Source of the DNA: JAOUEA01 sp963734685
GTDB lineage: Bacteria; Actinomycetota; UBA4738; HRBIN12
Reading direction: 5' to 3'
Assembly (NCBI GenBank): GCA_963734685.1
Contig: CAVTIC010000001.1
Coordinates: forward strand, 124,001 to 188,000
DNA: 64,000 nt
In this document: piece after piece, positions 44,387-53,637 of the stretch
Numbering within the stretch: the first letter of the stretch is position 1
Layout: every line of letters starts with the position of its first letter
The notes under the pieces: generated by a model
Seen by the model: only the letters and a program-made list of their open reading frames with translations
The model's database searches: none
What the model was told of the DNA's origin: nothing
Made by a program: the position numbers and the translations under genes

Positions 44387-44881
44387 GTGGACGGTTCGAG
44401 CTCCGACACTCCCGACACCCCGGCGACGCGTGCCGCACTCGCGGCGGGACTCGAGGCACGCGTCGTCGCCACCGACGTGCCGACGAGCGCCGAGGAGAGC
44501 GCGCGTCTGCAAGGGATCGATGTCGGATGCCTGCTGCGCACGATCGTGATCCGCCGCGGCGCGAACGACTACGTGTTCGTGCTCGTGCCGGGTGGGCGGC
44601 AGATCGACTGGAAGAAACTGCGGTCCTACCTCGGTGAGCGCCGCCTCTCGCTGCCCGATGCCGACGAGGCGAAGGCCGCGACCGGGTACGAACGCGGCGC
44701 CATCACCCCCTTCGGGGCCACCGCGGCGTGGCCGGTCCTGGCCGACGTGACGATCCGAGACCTCGGCACGGTGGCGATCGGCGCCGGCGCGCGGGGCGTG
44801 AACCTTCATCTGGATGCCGACGCGCTGCTCGCTGCGCTCGGCGCCGAGGAGGCGGATCTCACGAACCCCGCCGACGCTTGA
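44387..44881 (+). CDS. YbaK/EbsC-family aminoacyl-tRNA deacylase
   Basis: The protein has 164 residues. ESARLQGIDVGCLLRTIVIR, then FVLVPGGRQIDWKKLRSYLG, DEAKAATGYERGAITPFG and GAGARGVNLHLDADALLAAL are the YbaK/ProX-type sequence. Members hydrolyse mischarged tRNA in trans. The GTG start lies 5 bp after the aldo/keto reductase stop. Confidence 0.88.
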   Translation: MDGSSSDTPDTPATRAALAAGLEARVVATDVPTSAEESARLQGIDVGCLLRTIVIRRGANDYVFVLVPGGRQIDWKKLRSYLGERRLSLPDADEAKAATGYERGAITPFGATAAWPVLADVTIRDLGTVAIGAGARGVNLHLDADALLAALGAEEADLTNPADA

Positions 44882-44952
44882 CCACGCCGGTGCGGCGGGG
44901 GAGGCTCGGGCATGCGGACGGGCGCATGTGAACGTCGTCGCGGGGGTGGGGC

Positions 44953-45612
44953 GTGACCGCAGCACGCCGGGTGGTCGCCGGCGAGCAGGTCGACGCGCTG
45001 CTCGATGACCTCGCGTCGGGCTCGACCGAGCCCGGGTCTGGAGCCTTCGCCGCCCTTTCGGCTGCGGCCGGGGCCTCCCTGATCACGGCGGTCGCGCAAC
45101 GAACGCTGCGACGGCTCGACGCGGACGACGAGCCCACCCGGCGCCTCGGGGAGATCGCCGACGAGGCCGACGCGGCCCGCCCGGTGCTCTTCGCCCTCGC
45201 CGACCGGAACGCGGAGGTCCACGGCGAGCTCGCACTCGCCGCCCGCATGCCGCAAGGGTCCGACGAGCAGCGGACCGCCCGGCTGGTCACGCTGCAGACG
45301 GTGCTCGAGGACGCCGTCGACGTGCAACTCGACCTGGCCCGGCGCAGCGTGCTGCTGGCCGGACTCGCGGAGGAGGCGACGGTCGCGTCCGACCCGAACG
45401 CGGCCGCAGACGGCCTCGCCGCGGTTGCCGCGCTGCATGCCGCCACGCTCGCAGCGGTTGCCAACGTCGAGCTGAATGCGTTCGCGATCGCGGACGCCGC
45501 ACGGCGCGCAGAGTTGACCGAGACGTGCACGGCACTCGGAGATCGCGCCGCCAGCATGCTGGACGGCGCTCGCGGGGCGTTCGACCGCCGCGTGCACCCT
45601 GCCGGCTCCTGA
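44953..45612 (+). CDS. Cyclodeaminase/cyclohydrolase family protein (FTCD C-terminal-like)
   Basis: The protein has 219 residues, all helical. LLDDLASGSTEPGSGAFAAL then SAAAGASLITAVAQ matches the glycine-rich opening of the FTCD_C fold (formimidoyltetrahydrofolate cyclodeaminase or methenyl-THF cyclohydrolase). The family motif normally has PGGGS; here it is PGSGA. The GTG start follows GGGGGTGGGG. A folate one-carbon role is plausible but not proven. Confidence 0.8.
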   Translation: MTAARRVVAGEQVDALLDDLASGSTEPGSGAFAALSAAAGASLITAVAQRTLRRLDADDEPTRRLGEIADEADAARPVLFALADRNAEVHGELALAARMPQGSDEQRTARLVTLQTVLEDAVDVQLDLARRSVLLAGLAEEATVASDPNAAADGLAAVAALHAATLAAVANVELNAFAIADAARRAELTETCTALGDRAASMLDGARGAFDRRVHPAGS

Positions 45613-45641
45613 CCACCACGCGGCCCCTACGATGGGGAGCG

Positions 45642-46724
45642 ATGCCCGACCTCCCGCCGCTCACCCATGAGGACGTTCGAGCGCTGCCGACCGTGCTCCT
45701 GCACGATCACCTGGACGGTGGGATGCGACCCGAGACGATGATCGAGCTCGCCGTGGCCTCGGGTTACGACGCCCTCCCGGCGACCGATCCCGACGAGCTC
45801 GCTGCGTGGATGACCCAGGGGGCGAGCCGGCACGACCTCGTGTTGTACCTCGAGACGTTCGCGCACACGGTCGGGGTCGTGCAGGACGCCGACGCGCTGA
45901 CACGGGTCGCCCGCGAGTGCGCCGAGGACCTCGCGGCGGACGGCGTGGCCTATGCCGAGGTGCGGTTCGCGCCGGAGCTCCACACGCGGAAGGGCTTGGC
46001 GCTCGACGCGATCGTCGACGCGGTCGTGCGCGGGTTCCACCAGGGAGAGGCGAGCGGGATCCGCGTCGGCACGCTGGTGACCGCGATGCGCACGGGCCAC
46101 CGGAGCCTCGAGATCGCCGAGCTCGCCCTCCGGTGGGCCGGACGCGGCGTGGTCGGGTTCGACCTCGCCGGCGCGGAAGCCGGATTCCCGCCCGAACACC
46201 ACCGAGCGGCGTTCGATCTGGTGCTCGCCGACGGGCGCCTCGGGCTGACGATCCACGCCGGCGAGGCCGACGGGCTCGCCTCGATCGAGGGTGCACTCGC
46301 GTGCGGCGCCCAGCGGCTCGGGCACGGCATGCGCATCGCCGATGACCTGGTCGCATCCACGGGCGGCGGCGTCACGGTCGGACCCGTCGCGGGCGCCGTC
46401 CGAGCTCGGGGGGTGCCGCTCGAACTCTGTCCCACATCGAACGTGCACTCCGGCGCAGCCCCGTCGATCGCCGAACACCCGATCGGGCTCCTCGCGGACC
46501 TGGGGTTCCGCGTGACGGTGAACACCGACAACCGGCTGATGTCCGCCACCACGCAGTCGCGCGAGCTCGCCGCGCTCTCGGAGGCGTTCGCGTGGGACCT
46601 CGACCGCATCGAGCGGGTCACGATCGACGCAGCGATGTCGGCCTTCCTGCCCGAAGAGCAGCGTCGGGCCCTGGTGGACGAGACGATCCGCCCGGGCTTC
46701 GAGCGCGCCCGCGCCGACGGCTGA
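45642..46724 (+). CDS. add: Adenosine deaminase
   Basis: The protein has 360 residues. The zinc and catalytic residues are all visible: HDHLDGGMRPETM (His pair), GLTIHAGEADG (His and Glu), LGHGMRIADD (His) and VTVNTDNRLMSATT (Asp). The ELCPTSNVHSGA block is also typical. It converts adenosine to inosine in the cytosol. TACGAT just upstream could be a -10 element giving a very short leader. Confidence 0.93.
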   Translation: MPDLPPLTHEDVRALPTVLLHDHLDGGMRPETMIELAVASGYDALPATDPDELAAWMTQGASRHDLVLYLETFAHTVGVVQDADALTRVARECAEDLAADGVAYAEVRFAPELHTRKGLALDAIVDAVVRGFHQGEASGIRVGTLVTAMRTGHRSLEIAELALRWAGRGVVGFDLAGAEAGFPPEHHRAAFDLVLADGRLGLTIHAGEADGLASIEGALACGAQRLGHGMRIADDLVASTGGGVTVGPVAGAVRARGVPLELCPTSNVHSGAAPSIAEHPIGLLADLGFRVTVNTDNRLMSATTQSRELAALSEAFAWDLDRIERVTIDAAMSAFLPEEQRRALVDETIRPGFERARADG

Positions 46725-46731
46725 CCGCACG

Positions 46732-47577
46732 ATGCGTTCAGGAAGCACCGGATCGCCTGGCCGGTTGCGTGGGAGCTGGCTCGACCGCCCTTGGGGAAGG
46801 ATGCGGGTGTGGCGAGCCGGAGACGGACCGGTGGTGCTGGCCGTGCACGGGCTGGGCGGCTCGGGGCGGTACTGGCAGGGACTGGTCGACCGGGTCGGCG
46901 ACCGATTCACGATCGTCGCCCCCGATCTGGCGGGTTTCGGCATGTCCGATACACCGGTCCGTGACGTCGACCGTGCGATGCACCTGGCCGACCTCGACGC
47001 GCTCGTCGACACGCTGCCGGCCGGCGGCTCGTTCCGGGTGACGGGTCATTCGCTCGGGGGCGTGCTCACCGCGCTGTGGACCGGGCGGCACCCCGGACGG
47101 GTCGGGTCCCTCTCGATGGCGGCCGCGCCGTTCCCGGACGGGACCGTGATGGACTTCCGATCGCGGGCCGACCTCCGACCGTCGACGGCCCGGCGCGCCG
47201 CCACCCGCGTCGTTCGGGCGATCTGGCCGGTCGTCGCCGTACCGCTCGGGCTCGCGCGCGGCTACCCGCCGGCCGTCGTGGTCGACTTCGGCCGCCAGTC
47301 GGTGCGCGCTCGTGCATGGACGATGTGGTCGCTCTGGTCGGATCCGACGCTGCGGGATGAGGTCGACCTCGCCGGTGAGACGGTGTCGGGGCTTCCAGTC
47401 CTGCTCGCGCACGCGCGTGACGACCGGACGGTCTCGGTCCGAGCGTCCGATGAATGGGCGGAGCTGCTTCCGAACGCCGAGCGCCACGTGGTGGCGGAGG
47501 GCGGACACCAGTTCCTGCTGCGCGCGAGGTTCGAGCCCCTCGCCTCGTGGCTCGCCCGCGACGCCGCCCAGGACTAG
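46732..47577 (+). CDS. Alpha/beta-fold hydrolase
   Basis: The protein has 281 residues. The oxyanion region is LAVHGLGGSGRYWQGLVDRV and the nucleophile elbow is VTGHSLGGVLTALW (Ser). The acid is in LLAHARDDRTVS and the His in EGGHQFLLRA. The substrate is unknown. It follows the adenosine deaminase by 7 bp and belongs to the same run of plus-strand genes. Confidence 0.88.
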   Translation: MRSGSTGSPGRLRGSWLDRPWGRMRVWRAGDGPVVLAVHGLGGSGRYWQGLVDRVGDRFTIVAPDLAGFGMSDTPVRDVDRAMHLADLDALVDTLPAGGSFRVTGHSLGGVLTALWTGRHPGRVGSLSMAAAPFPDGTVMDFRSRADLRPSTARRAATRVVRAIWPVVAVPLGLARGYPPAVVVDFGRQSVRARAWTMWSLWSDPTLRDEVDLAGETVSGLPVLLAHARDDRTVSVRASDEWAELLPNAERHVVAEGGHQFLLRARFEPLASWLARDAAQD

Positions 47578-47587
47578 GCTGACATCG

Positions 47588-47995
47588 ATGGCGACGCCGG
47601 CAGCGCAACACCATCTCGTGCTGATCCTCGCTCGGGACTTCGCATCCCGATTGGCGACGGCGGTGTTCCTCGTCGACGTGAACGGCTCCGTGATCTACTT
47701 CAACGAGGCCGCCGAGCGCGTGCTGGGTCGGCGGTTCATCGAGGGGACCGGCATGCCCGCCGGGGAATGGAGCACGATCTTCGCGCCGTCGGACGACGAC
47801 GGGAACCCGATCCACATGGCCGAGCTGCCGCTCGGCATCGCGATCAGGGAGCGCCACCCCGACCACGACATCCTGCGGATCCGCAGCCTCGACGGCACGG
47901 AGCGCCGCATCGAGGTGACCGCATTCCCGTTGTTCGCGCACGAGGACGAATGCCTCGGGGCGATCGCGTTCTTCTGGGAACGCCCGGAGGGCTAG
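47588..47995 (+). CDS. Single PAS-domain protein
   Basis: The protein has 135 residues, essentially one PAS domain: ATAVFLVDVNGSVIYFNEAA, ERVLGRRFIEGTGMPAGEW, and the C-terminal strands RRIEVTAFPLF...ECLGAIAFFWE. No output domain follows, so it must signal by binding another protein. It is coupled to the metallo-hydrolase gene: the last base of its TAG stop is the G of the next GTG. Confidence 0.85.
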   Translation: MATPAAQHHLVLILARDFASRLATAVFLVDVNGSVIYFNEAAERVLGRRFIEGTGMPAGEWSTIFAPSDDDGNPIHMAELPLGIAIRERHPDHDILRIRSLDGTERRIEVTAFPLFAHEDECLGAIAFFWERPEG

Positions 47996-48837
47996 TGCGC
48001 GCCCGCATCTGGGGATGCCGGGGCTCGATCGCCGCGCCGGGTCCGGAGACGGTCCGTTACGGCGGCAACACCTCGTGCGTGGAAGTGCGCGGCGACGAGG
48101 ACCACGTGATCGTGCTCGACGCCGGCACCGGGGCGCGGCCCCTGGGCGAAGCCTTGATGCGAACCCCGGTCCCGCGCATCGACATCCTGCTCACCCACCT
48201 GCACGTCGACCACGTAGAGGGGCTCGGCATGTTCGCCCCGATCTGGGTGTCCGAGACGGAACTGCACATCTGGGGGCCGCCCTCGCCCGTGGCCTCGCTG
48301 GACGAGCGCATCGCCACCTACTTCTCGCCGCCGCTGTTCCCCGTGCACTTGTCGGAGGTGCCGGCACGGGTGTCGTTCCACGACACTCCGCGCGAGCCAT
48401 GGGCGATCGGATCGGTACAGCTGGTCTCGAAACCCATCCTGCACCCTGGGGCCACGGTCGGGTACCGCCTCGAGCATCGCGGGCGCGCGCTGGCATACAT
48501 CACCGATCACGAGCCCGGACTCGGGGCCGACCTCCTGGCGGTGGGCACCGAGTGGATCTCGGGATTCGCTCTCGCCCACAGGGCAGACCTGCTCGTGCAC
48601 GACTGTCAGTACACGGACGACGAATACGTGCACCACGTGGGGTGGGGACATTCGAGCGTGAGCCACGTGGCCGCGTTCGCGCGGCGGGCCGAGGTCGACC
48701 GTCTGATGTTGTTCCACCATCACCCGGGCCACGACGACGCAGGGCTCGACGCGATGCGGGGATCGGTGCTCGCGGCGTGGCCGGTAGCAGCCGATCGGTG
48801 CACGGTGGCAGCGGAGGGCGCCGAGCTCGAGGTGTGA
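47995..48837 (+). CDS. Metallo-beta-lactamase-fold hydrolase
   Basis: The protein has 280 residues. GCRGSIAAPGPETVRYGGNT and SCVEV open the fold. The metal motif is LLTHLHVDHVEGL (HxHxDH); further ligands are in ITDHEPG, VHDCQYTDDEYVHHVGWGHS and FHHHPGHDD. This subfamily (RNase Z/cAMP phosphodiesterase-like) cleaves phosphodiesters. It is translationally coupled to the PAS protein, so the PAS domain may regulate it. Confidence 0.88.
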   Translation: MRARIWGCRGSIAAPGPETVRYGGNTSCVEVRGDEDHVIVLDAGTGARPLGEALMRTPVPRIDILLTHLHVDHVEGLGMFAPIWVSETELHIWGPPSPVASLDERIATYFSPPLFPVHLSEVPARVSFHDTPREPWAIGSVQLVSKPILHPGATVGYRLEHRGRALAYITDHEPGLGADLLAVGTEWISGFALAHRADLLVHDCQYTDDEYVHHVGWGHSSVSHVAAFARRAEVDRLMLFHHHPGHDDAGLDAMRGSVLAAWPVAADRCTVAAEGAELEV

Positions 48838-48861
48838 GCGGTCGTCGCCGAGCCTGGCGTC

Positions 48862-49992
48862 TCAGACGACCGCGGCGTGTCGCCCCACCCATGCCCGCAG
48901 GCTGGCGCGCCACAGTGCCCGTTCGTGGAACTCGCCGGCCGGAGAGATCCCGTCGGGGCCGACCCGCAAGAGGGCGCGGAGCAGGGGCTCCAGTTGGCGT
49001 CCGTAGAGCTCCATGCAGGCGTGCGGGTGCACGCCGGGCCACGAGTAGCACGAGACGACCCAGCGCCGATGCGAGGCGTCCACCTCGTCCGGCACCGCCG
49101 CCCACGCCGGATCGTCGGGCGCGAAGGCCCACCTGTCGAGGTTGCCCTGCGGGATGCCCTCGATGCCCCGCACCGTGGGCGGTACCTCGTGCAAGAGGTA
49201 CGGGTCGACGACGAGGTCGCAGACGACGGCATGTTCCGGCAGGTAGGCGAGCCACGCGTTCGGCACGAGCGGCCTGCTCGGATCGTGCCGTTGGGTGGCG
49301 TCGACCAGCACGTCGGTCACGCCGAAGCGCTCCTTCATGTACGACTCGCGCCCCGTCAGGTTGCGACCGATCGTCGTGACTTCGACCCCCGGCAGGTGTG
49401 CGAGCCGAACGGCCCGGTCGAGGTCGCCGTATTTCGTCGCGGCCTCGACCGCGTCCTTGCCGATCACCCCGGCGCCCATCACGGTCACCTTGATCGGCGG
49501 CCTGGTCGGGGCGGCGAACTCCTGCCACTGCCGTTCGAGCACGTCGAACGCGGCTTCGAGGCCGTTCCAGGCGACGTCGCGACCGTCGACGACGAGCCGG
49601 TGGCCCACGTCGTCCTCGAGCAGGTCGAGCGAGATCGCGTCGATGCCGAGCGCGGCGAGCCGGGCGACGCGGCGCGGCCTCGTCGGGAAGTGCAGCATCG
49701 ACACGAGCGTGGTCCCGCGCCGAAGCAGATGCAGCCGATCCTCGGGGGCCCGAAGCGTGAGCACGACGTCCTGCGCGAAGCACTCCTCGTTCGAGCCGAG
49801 CCGCACCCTCGAGCCGACCTGCGTGTAGTCGTCGTCGGCGTACCCCATGCCGGAGCCGATCCCCCGTTCCACGACGATCGGCCCGCTCAGGTCCTCGACA
49901 GCGGCCACCAGGCCGGGGAGGAAGTCGCGCCGCTCGCCGGGTTCCTTGTGCATGCGGGGCAGTCCGAGGCTGAGCGGGCTCACGCGAGCCAC
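48862..49992 (-). CDS. Alanine dehydrogenase/PNT-like protein, tandem copy A
   Basis: The protein has 376 residues. The N-terminal KE..ER pattern of the AlaDH/PNT/saccharopine dehydrogenase superfamily is present in PRMHKEPGERRDFLPGLV. A Rossmann motif VTVMGAGVIGKDAVEAATKY lies near residue 170. IEGIPQGNLDRWAFAPDDPA and SCYSWPGVHPHACMELYGRQ are shared with copy B. It probably is an NAD(P)-dependent oxidoreductase on an amino acid; the substrate is unknown. The GTG start overlaps the stop of copy B by 13 bp. Confidence 0.75.
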   Translation of the reverse strand: MARVSPLSLGLPRMHKEPGERRDFLPGLVAAVEDLSGPIVVERGIGSGMGYADDDYTQVGSRVRLGSNEECFAQDVVLTLRAPEDRLHLLRRGTTLVSMLHFPTRPRRVARLAALGIDAISLDLLEDDVGHRLVVDGRDVAWNGLEAAFDVLERQWQEFAAPTRPPIKVTVMGAGVIGKDAVEAATKYGDLDRAVRLAHLPGVEVTTIGRNLTGRESYMKERFGVTDVLVDATQRHDPSRPLVPNAWLAYLPEHAVVCDLVVDPYLLHEVPPTVRGIEGIPQGNLDRWAFAPDDPAWAAVPDEVDASHRRWVVSCYSWPGVHPHACMELYGRQLEPLLRALLRVGPDGISPAGEFHERALWRASLRAWVGRHAAVV

Positions 49993-51128
49993 CTCCTCAG
50001 TTCGGCCCTCGCGACAGCGCGCTCGTACGGATCGACGCTGCCGGGGTCGAGCTCATCCACGGGCCTTCGGAGCGCGACGGCGAGCACCGGCTCGATCTGT
50101 CGCCCGTACACACGCATGCAGTCGAGCGGATCGATGCCCGGCCAGGCGTAGCACGACAGCGCGAGGCGCCGTTCGCGAGTGTCGATGCCGTGGTCGAGCT
50201 GGTCCCATGCCGGGTCGTCGATCGGGAAGACGAACCGGTCGAGGTTGCCGTGCGGGATGCCCTCGATGCCTTTGGTGCGGGGCGGCTCGACGCGGAAGTC
50301 GTAAGGATCGACCGCGAGATCCAGGATCACCGCGTCGCCGGAGAGCGCGGCGATCCACGGGTTCGGCACGACGGGACGAGTGGGGTCGAGGCGCTGGGTG
50401 GCATCGATCAGCAGGTCGGTCACCTCGAGGCGCGAGAGCAGGTAGTCCTCATGTCGGGTCAGGTCGAAGTCGACCACGGTCACCTCGACGCCCGGCACGT
50501 CGTTGGCGGCCAGCTCCTCACGGAGACCGGGATCGCCGTAGCGGGTCGCCGCTCGCACCGCGTGGCCGCCGACGGCCCCGGCGCCGAGGCAGGTCACACG
50601 CAGCGGTCGACGGCTCGGGTGGGCGAAGAACGGATGGATCCGGGCGATCTCCACGAAGGCGAGTCGCACGCCGTTCCATGCGACGGCCTCGAGGTACTCG
50701 ACGAGGCGCCTCCCCAGGTCGTCGGTGACCGCGTCGAGGGAGATCGCGTGCAGCCCGCTGTCGGCGAGCATGCGCGTCCGTTCCGGCCGTGTGGGGTAGT
50801 GGAGCATCGTCACGAGCAGCGTGCCCTCGCGCATCGCGCGCACGGTCGCCTCACTGGGACACCTGATCACCGCGACCACATCGCTCGACAGCACCTCGTC
50901 GTAGTCGGCGAATCGGACCTTCGACGACGACGACCGATAGTCATCGGCGGTCAGGCCCATGCCGGCGCCGTATCCGTGTTCCAGCACGATCGAGCGGGCG
51001 CCTGCTCGGTCGGCAGCGACGATCAGGTCGGGCAGGAAGTCCCGCCGCTCCGCCGCCTCCATATGCATCCGCGGCAGGCCCAGCGTGAGCGCTGATCTCC
51101 CCCGGGTGAGGCCGCCGGTCGCACTCAT
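49980..51128 (-). CDS. Alanine dehydrogenase/PNT-like protein, tandem copy B
   Basis: The protein has 382 residues and is collinear with copy A: PRMHMEAAERRDFLPDLIV, HGYGAGMGLTADDY, CLGAGAVGGHAVRAATRYGD, IEGIPHGNLDRFVFPIDDPA and SCYAWPGIDPLDCMRVYGRQ. The Lys of the KE motif in copy A is Met here, so the two may be specialised or form a heterodimer. It is the upstream gene of the pair and is divergent from the MFS transporter. Confidence 0.75.
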   Translation of the reverse strand: MSATGGLTRGRSALTLGLPRMHMEAAERRDFLPDLIVAADRAGARSIVLEHGYGAGMGLTADDYRSSSSKVRFADYDEVLSSDVVAVIRCPSEATVRAMREGTLLVTMLHYPTRPERTRMLADSGLHAISLDAVTDDLGRRLVEYLEAVAWNGVRLAFVEIARIHPFFAHPSRRPLRVTCLGAGAVGGHAVRAATRYGDPGLREELAANDVPGVEVTVVDFDLTRHEDYLLSRLEVTDLLIDATQRLDPTRPVVPNPWIAALSGDAVILDLAVDPYDFRVEPPRTKGIEGIPHGNLDRFVFPIDDPAWDQLDHGIDTRERRLALSCYAWPGIDPLDCMRVYGRQIEPVLAVALRRPVDELDPGSVDPYERAVARAELRRWLA

Positions 51129-51283
51129 CGAACCCCCCTCCTGCGGCCACGGTAGAGCGGGAGCACCTGCAGCGGGCGCGGCCATCGTCCCATCGGTGCA
51201 GGGGCGAGTGGCACGGTCGGTGTCGAGCGAGTCGTCGCGTTCGGCCCTTCGGCGACCGGCGGCCGGAGTCCTACACTCGACCG

Positions 51284-52693
51284 ATGGCTCCCGACGCGAT
51301 CGCGCCCACGCCGTGGCGCGAGGTGTTCCGCGGTCGCCGGGGCCGACTCACCGTCGGTCTGCTGCTGCTCGAAGCGCCCGTCGCCGTGCAGTCCCTCGTG
51401 GTCGCCACGATCATGCCCGACGTCCGCAACGACCTCGGCATGGTGGGGCTGTACGGACTCGTGTTCACCTCGATGAGCCTGGCCACGATCGCCTCGATCC
51501 CGGTCGTGGGCCGCGCGGTCGACAGGTTCGGCACCCGCGCCGTGCTGGTGCCGGTGCTGGCCGTGTTCGCGTCGGGGCTGCTCGTCTCTGCCACCGCCCC
51601 GGCCATGCCCGTCGTGCTCGTCGGACAGTTCCTGCAGGGGATCGGCGGTGGCGGCCTCTACGCCCTCTCGCTCGGCACGGTCGCCAAGACCTACCCCGAC
51701 CACCTTCGGCCGCGCGTGCTCGCGCTCCTGGCCACGATGTGGATCCTGCCGGGGTTGATCGGACCACCGGTGGGGGCGTTGATCGCGAGCACGATCGGTT
51801 GGCGCTGGGCCTTCGTGGCGCCGCTGCCGGTGCTCCTGGCCACGTGGGCCCTGATCGCTCCGGTCCTGGACCTCGTCCCCCGCCCCGAACGCACCGGCCC
51901 CGGCCTCTCGCTGCGCTGGCCGCTCCAACTGATGATCGGCGCCGGGTTCGTCTTCGCGTCGCTCACCGTCATCGCCTGGTGGGTTCCGTTCGCCGTGCTC
52001 GCCGGCCTCGCGGTCGGGGTGCCGGCCCTGCGACACATCGCGCCCGTCGGCACGTTCACCGCCAGGCCGGGCCTGGCAGCGACCGCGGCGGCCGCCTTCC
52101 TGCTGTCGACGTCGTTCCTCGCCATGGACGCCTTCATCACGCTGATGCTCACACGGGTGCGCGGCCTCTCGCTCGGGGCCGCGGGTCTCGTGATCACCGT
52201 CGCCACCGTCACCTGGGCGGCCGGCGCCCTGTGGCAGTCGAACCGCGCGGGGCACCGCTCGCTCTCGTGGCTCGTGGTCGTGGGCACCACGTTGCTGTTG
52301 ACGGGCGAGACGGCCGTGGCCAGCACCTTGTGGATCCAGGTCCCGCTGGCCCTGGCCTACGTCGGCTGGGGGGTCGTCGGCGTGGGGATGGGCATCGCGT
52401 TCGCAACGATCCCGCTCGCGGCGATGCGCGTCTCTGAGGCCGGCGAAGAGAGCGAGGAGCTCTCATCGGTGCTGCTGATGGACATGCTCGGCGTCGCGAC
52501 CGGCGCCGGTCTGGGCGGCGCGGCGATCGCTGCGTCCGACGCACTCGGCGCACCACTGCGGACCGGCATCGCGGGGGCGTACGTGCTCGCGCTGGTCGCC
52601 GCGGCGATGCTGCTCGCGATCGCGCACCGCGTCCCGTCGGGCCGTGCCGACGAGGAGGCGTCGACGCCGGGCGAAGGAGATGCGGGACGATGA
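51284..52693 (+). CDS. MFS transporter (DHA2-like)
   Basis: The protein has 469 residues and about twelve to fourteen helices. The loop 2-3 motif is GRAVDRFGTRAVLVPVL, motif C-like is LATMWILPGLIGPPVGALIA, and QFLQGIGGGGLYALSLGTVA is typical of DHA2 drug exporters. The C-terminal tail is charged. The end overlaps the LLM oxidoreductase start (ATGA). Drug or metabolite efflux by proton antiport is likely. Confidence 0.88.
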   Translation: MAPDAIAPTPWREVFRGRRGRLTVGLLLLEAPVAVQSLVVATIMPDVRNDLGMVGLYGLVFTSMSLATIASIPVVGRAVDRFGTRAVLVPVLAVFASGLLVSATAPAMPVVLVGQFLQGIGGGGLYALSLGTVAKTYPDHLRPRVLALLATMWILPGLIGPPVGALIASTIGWRWAFVAPLPVLLATWALIAPVLDLVPRPERTGPGLSLRWPLQLMIGAGFVFASLTVIAWWVPFAVLAGLAVGVPALRHIAPVGTFTARPGLAATAAAAFLLSTSFLAMDAFITLMLTRVRGLSLGAAGLVITVATVTWAAGALWQSNRAGHRSLSWLVVVGTTLLLTGETAVASTLWIQVPLALAYVGWGVVGVGMGIAFATIPLAAMRVSEAGEESEELSSVLLMDMLGVATGAGLGGAAIAASDALGAPLRTGIAGAYVLALVAAAMLLAIAHRVPSGRADEEASTPGEGDAGR

Positions 52694-53589
52694 CGCGAGC
52701 CGTTCGCGTCGGGGTGCAGCTTCCCGAGGTCGAGCGCGTGGTGCGCTGGCCCGAGTACGTCGCGATGGCGCGGGCAGCCGAAGCGGTGGGGTTCGATTCG
52801 GTCTGGGTGGGCGACCACCTGCTCTACCGCGACGACGGGCGGCCCGAGCGAGGCCCGTGGGAGGTCTGGACCACGCTCGCTGGTCTGGCCGCGGCGACCG
52901 AGCGAGTTGGGTTGGGTCCGCTCGTTGCGTGCACGGGTTTCCACGCGCCGGCGATGCTCGCCAAGCATGCGGCGACCGTGCACGAGATCAGCGGCGGACG
53001 GCTCGTGCTCGCCCTGGGCGCCGGCTGGAACGAGACGGAGTTCCGAGCCTACGGGTTCCCGTTCGACCATCGAGCGTCCCGGTTCGAGGAATCGTTCGAG
53101 GTGATCAGGCGACTCGTGTCGGGCGAGCGCGTGTCGTTCGAAGGCCGCTACGTGCAGGTCCACGACGCCGTGCTGATGCCTCCGCCGCTCACACGCCCCC
53201 GCCTCATGATCGGCAGCTCCGGCGAGCGGGTGCTGGCCGCCGCCCTGCCGCACGTGGACGCCTGGAACACCTGGTTCGACTGGTTCGGCAACACCCCTGA
53301 GGGCTTCGCAGCTCGCAACGCGGAGGTCGACGAGTCGGCACGACGAGCCGGGCGCGATCCGGCCTCGATCGAACGGAGCGCGTGCCTGCTGGTGGCCTTC
53401 GATCGGTCGTCGGGTGAGCGTTCGCACGACCCGTCGACTCCCCCGGTCATCGGATCGCCCGAACTCGTGGCGGAGACCCTCCGCTCGATGGGCGACGCGG
53501 GAGCCGACGAGGTGATCCTGGTGATCGACCCGATCACCGAGGACTCGATCGTCTCCCTCGCGGGCGTCCTGGCCTCGCTCGACGACTGA
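52690..53589 (+). CDS. LLM-class flavin-dependent oxidoreductase (F420-type)
   Basis: The protein has 299 residues, a bacterial luciferase-like barrel. VGVQLPEVERVVRWPEYVAM, FDSVWVGDHLLYRDD, HEISGGRLVLALGAGWNETEF, RFEESFEVIRRL and RLMIGSSGERVL match the F420-dependent TIGR03xxx-type groups. It could oxidise or reduce a small organic substrate with F420 or FMN. It is coupled to the MFS gene by ATGA. Confidence 0.87.
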   Translation: MTRAVRVGVQLPEVERVVRWPEYVAMARAAEAVGFDSVWVGDHLLYRDDGRPERGPWEVWTTLAGLAAATERVGLGPLVACTGFHAPAMLAKHAATVHEISGGRLVLALGAGWNETEFRAYGFPFDHRASRFEESFEVIRRLVSGERVSFEGRYVQVHDAVLMPPPLTRPRLMIGSSGERVLAAALPHVDAWNTWFDWFGNTPEGFAARNAEVDESARRAGRDPASIERSACLLVAFDRSSGERSHDPSTPPVIGSPELVAETLRSMGDAGADEVILVIDPITEDSIVSLAGVLASLDD

Positions 53590-53637
53590 CCCGAGGGCTT
53601 CGGCGACTCGTGCGTGGGCCGCCGACCGCGGCGATCG

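Noticed and set aside
48839..48872. Inverted repeat CGGTCGTC/GACGACCG as a terminator
   Set aside because: The 18-nt loop is long, the arm is only 8 bp, and it runs into the coding end of the convergent gene.
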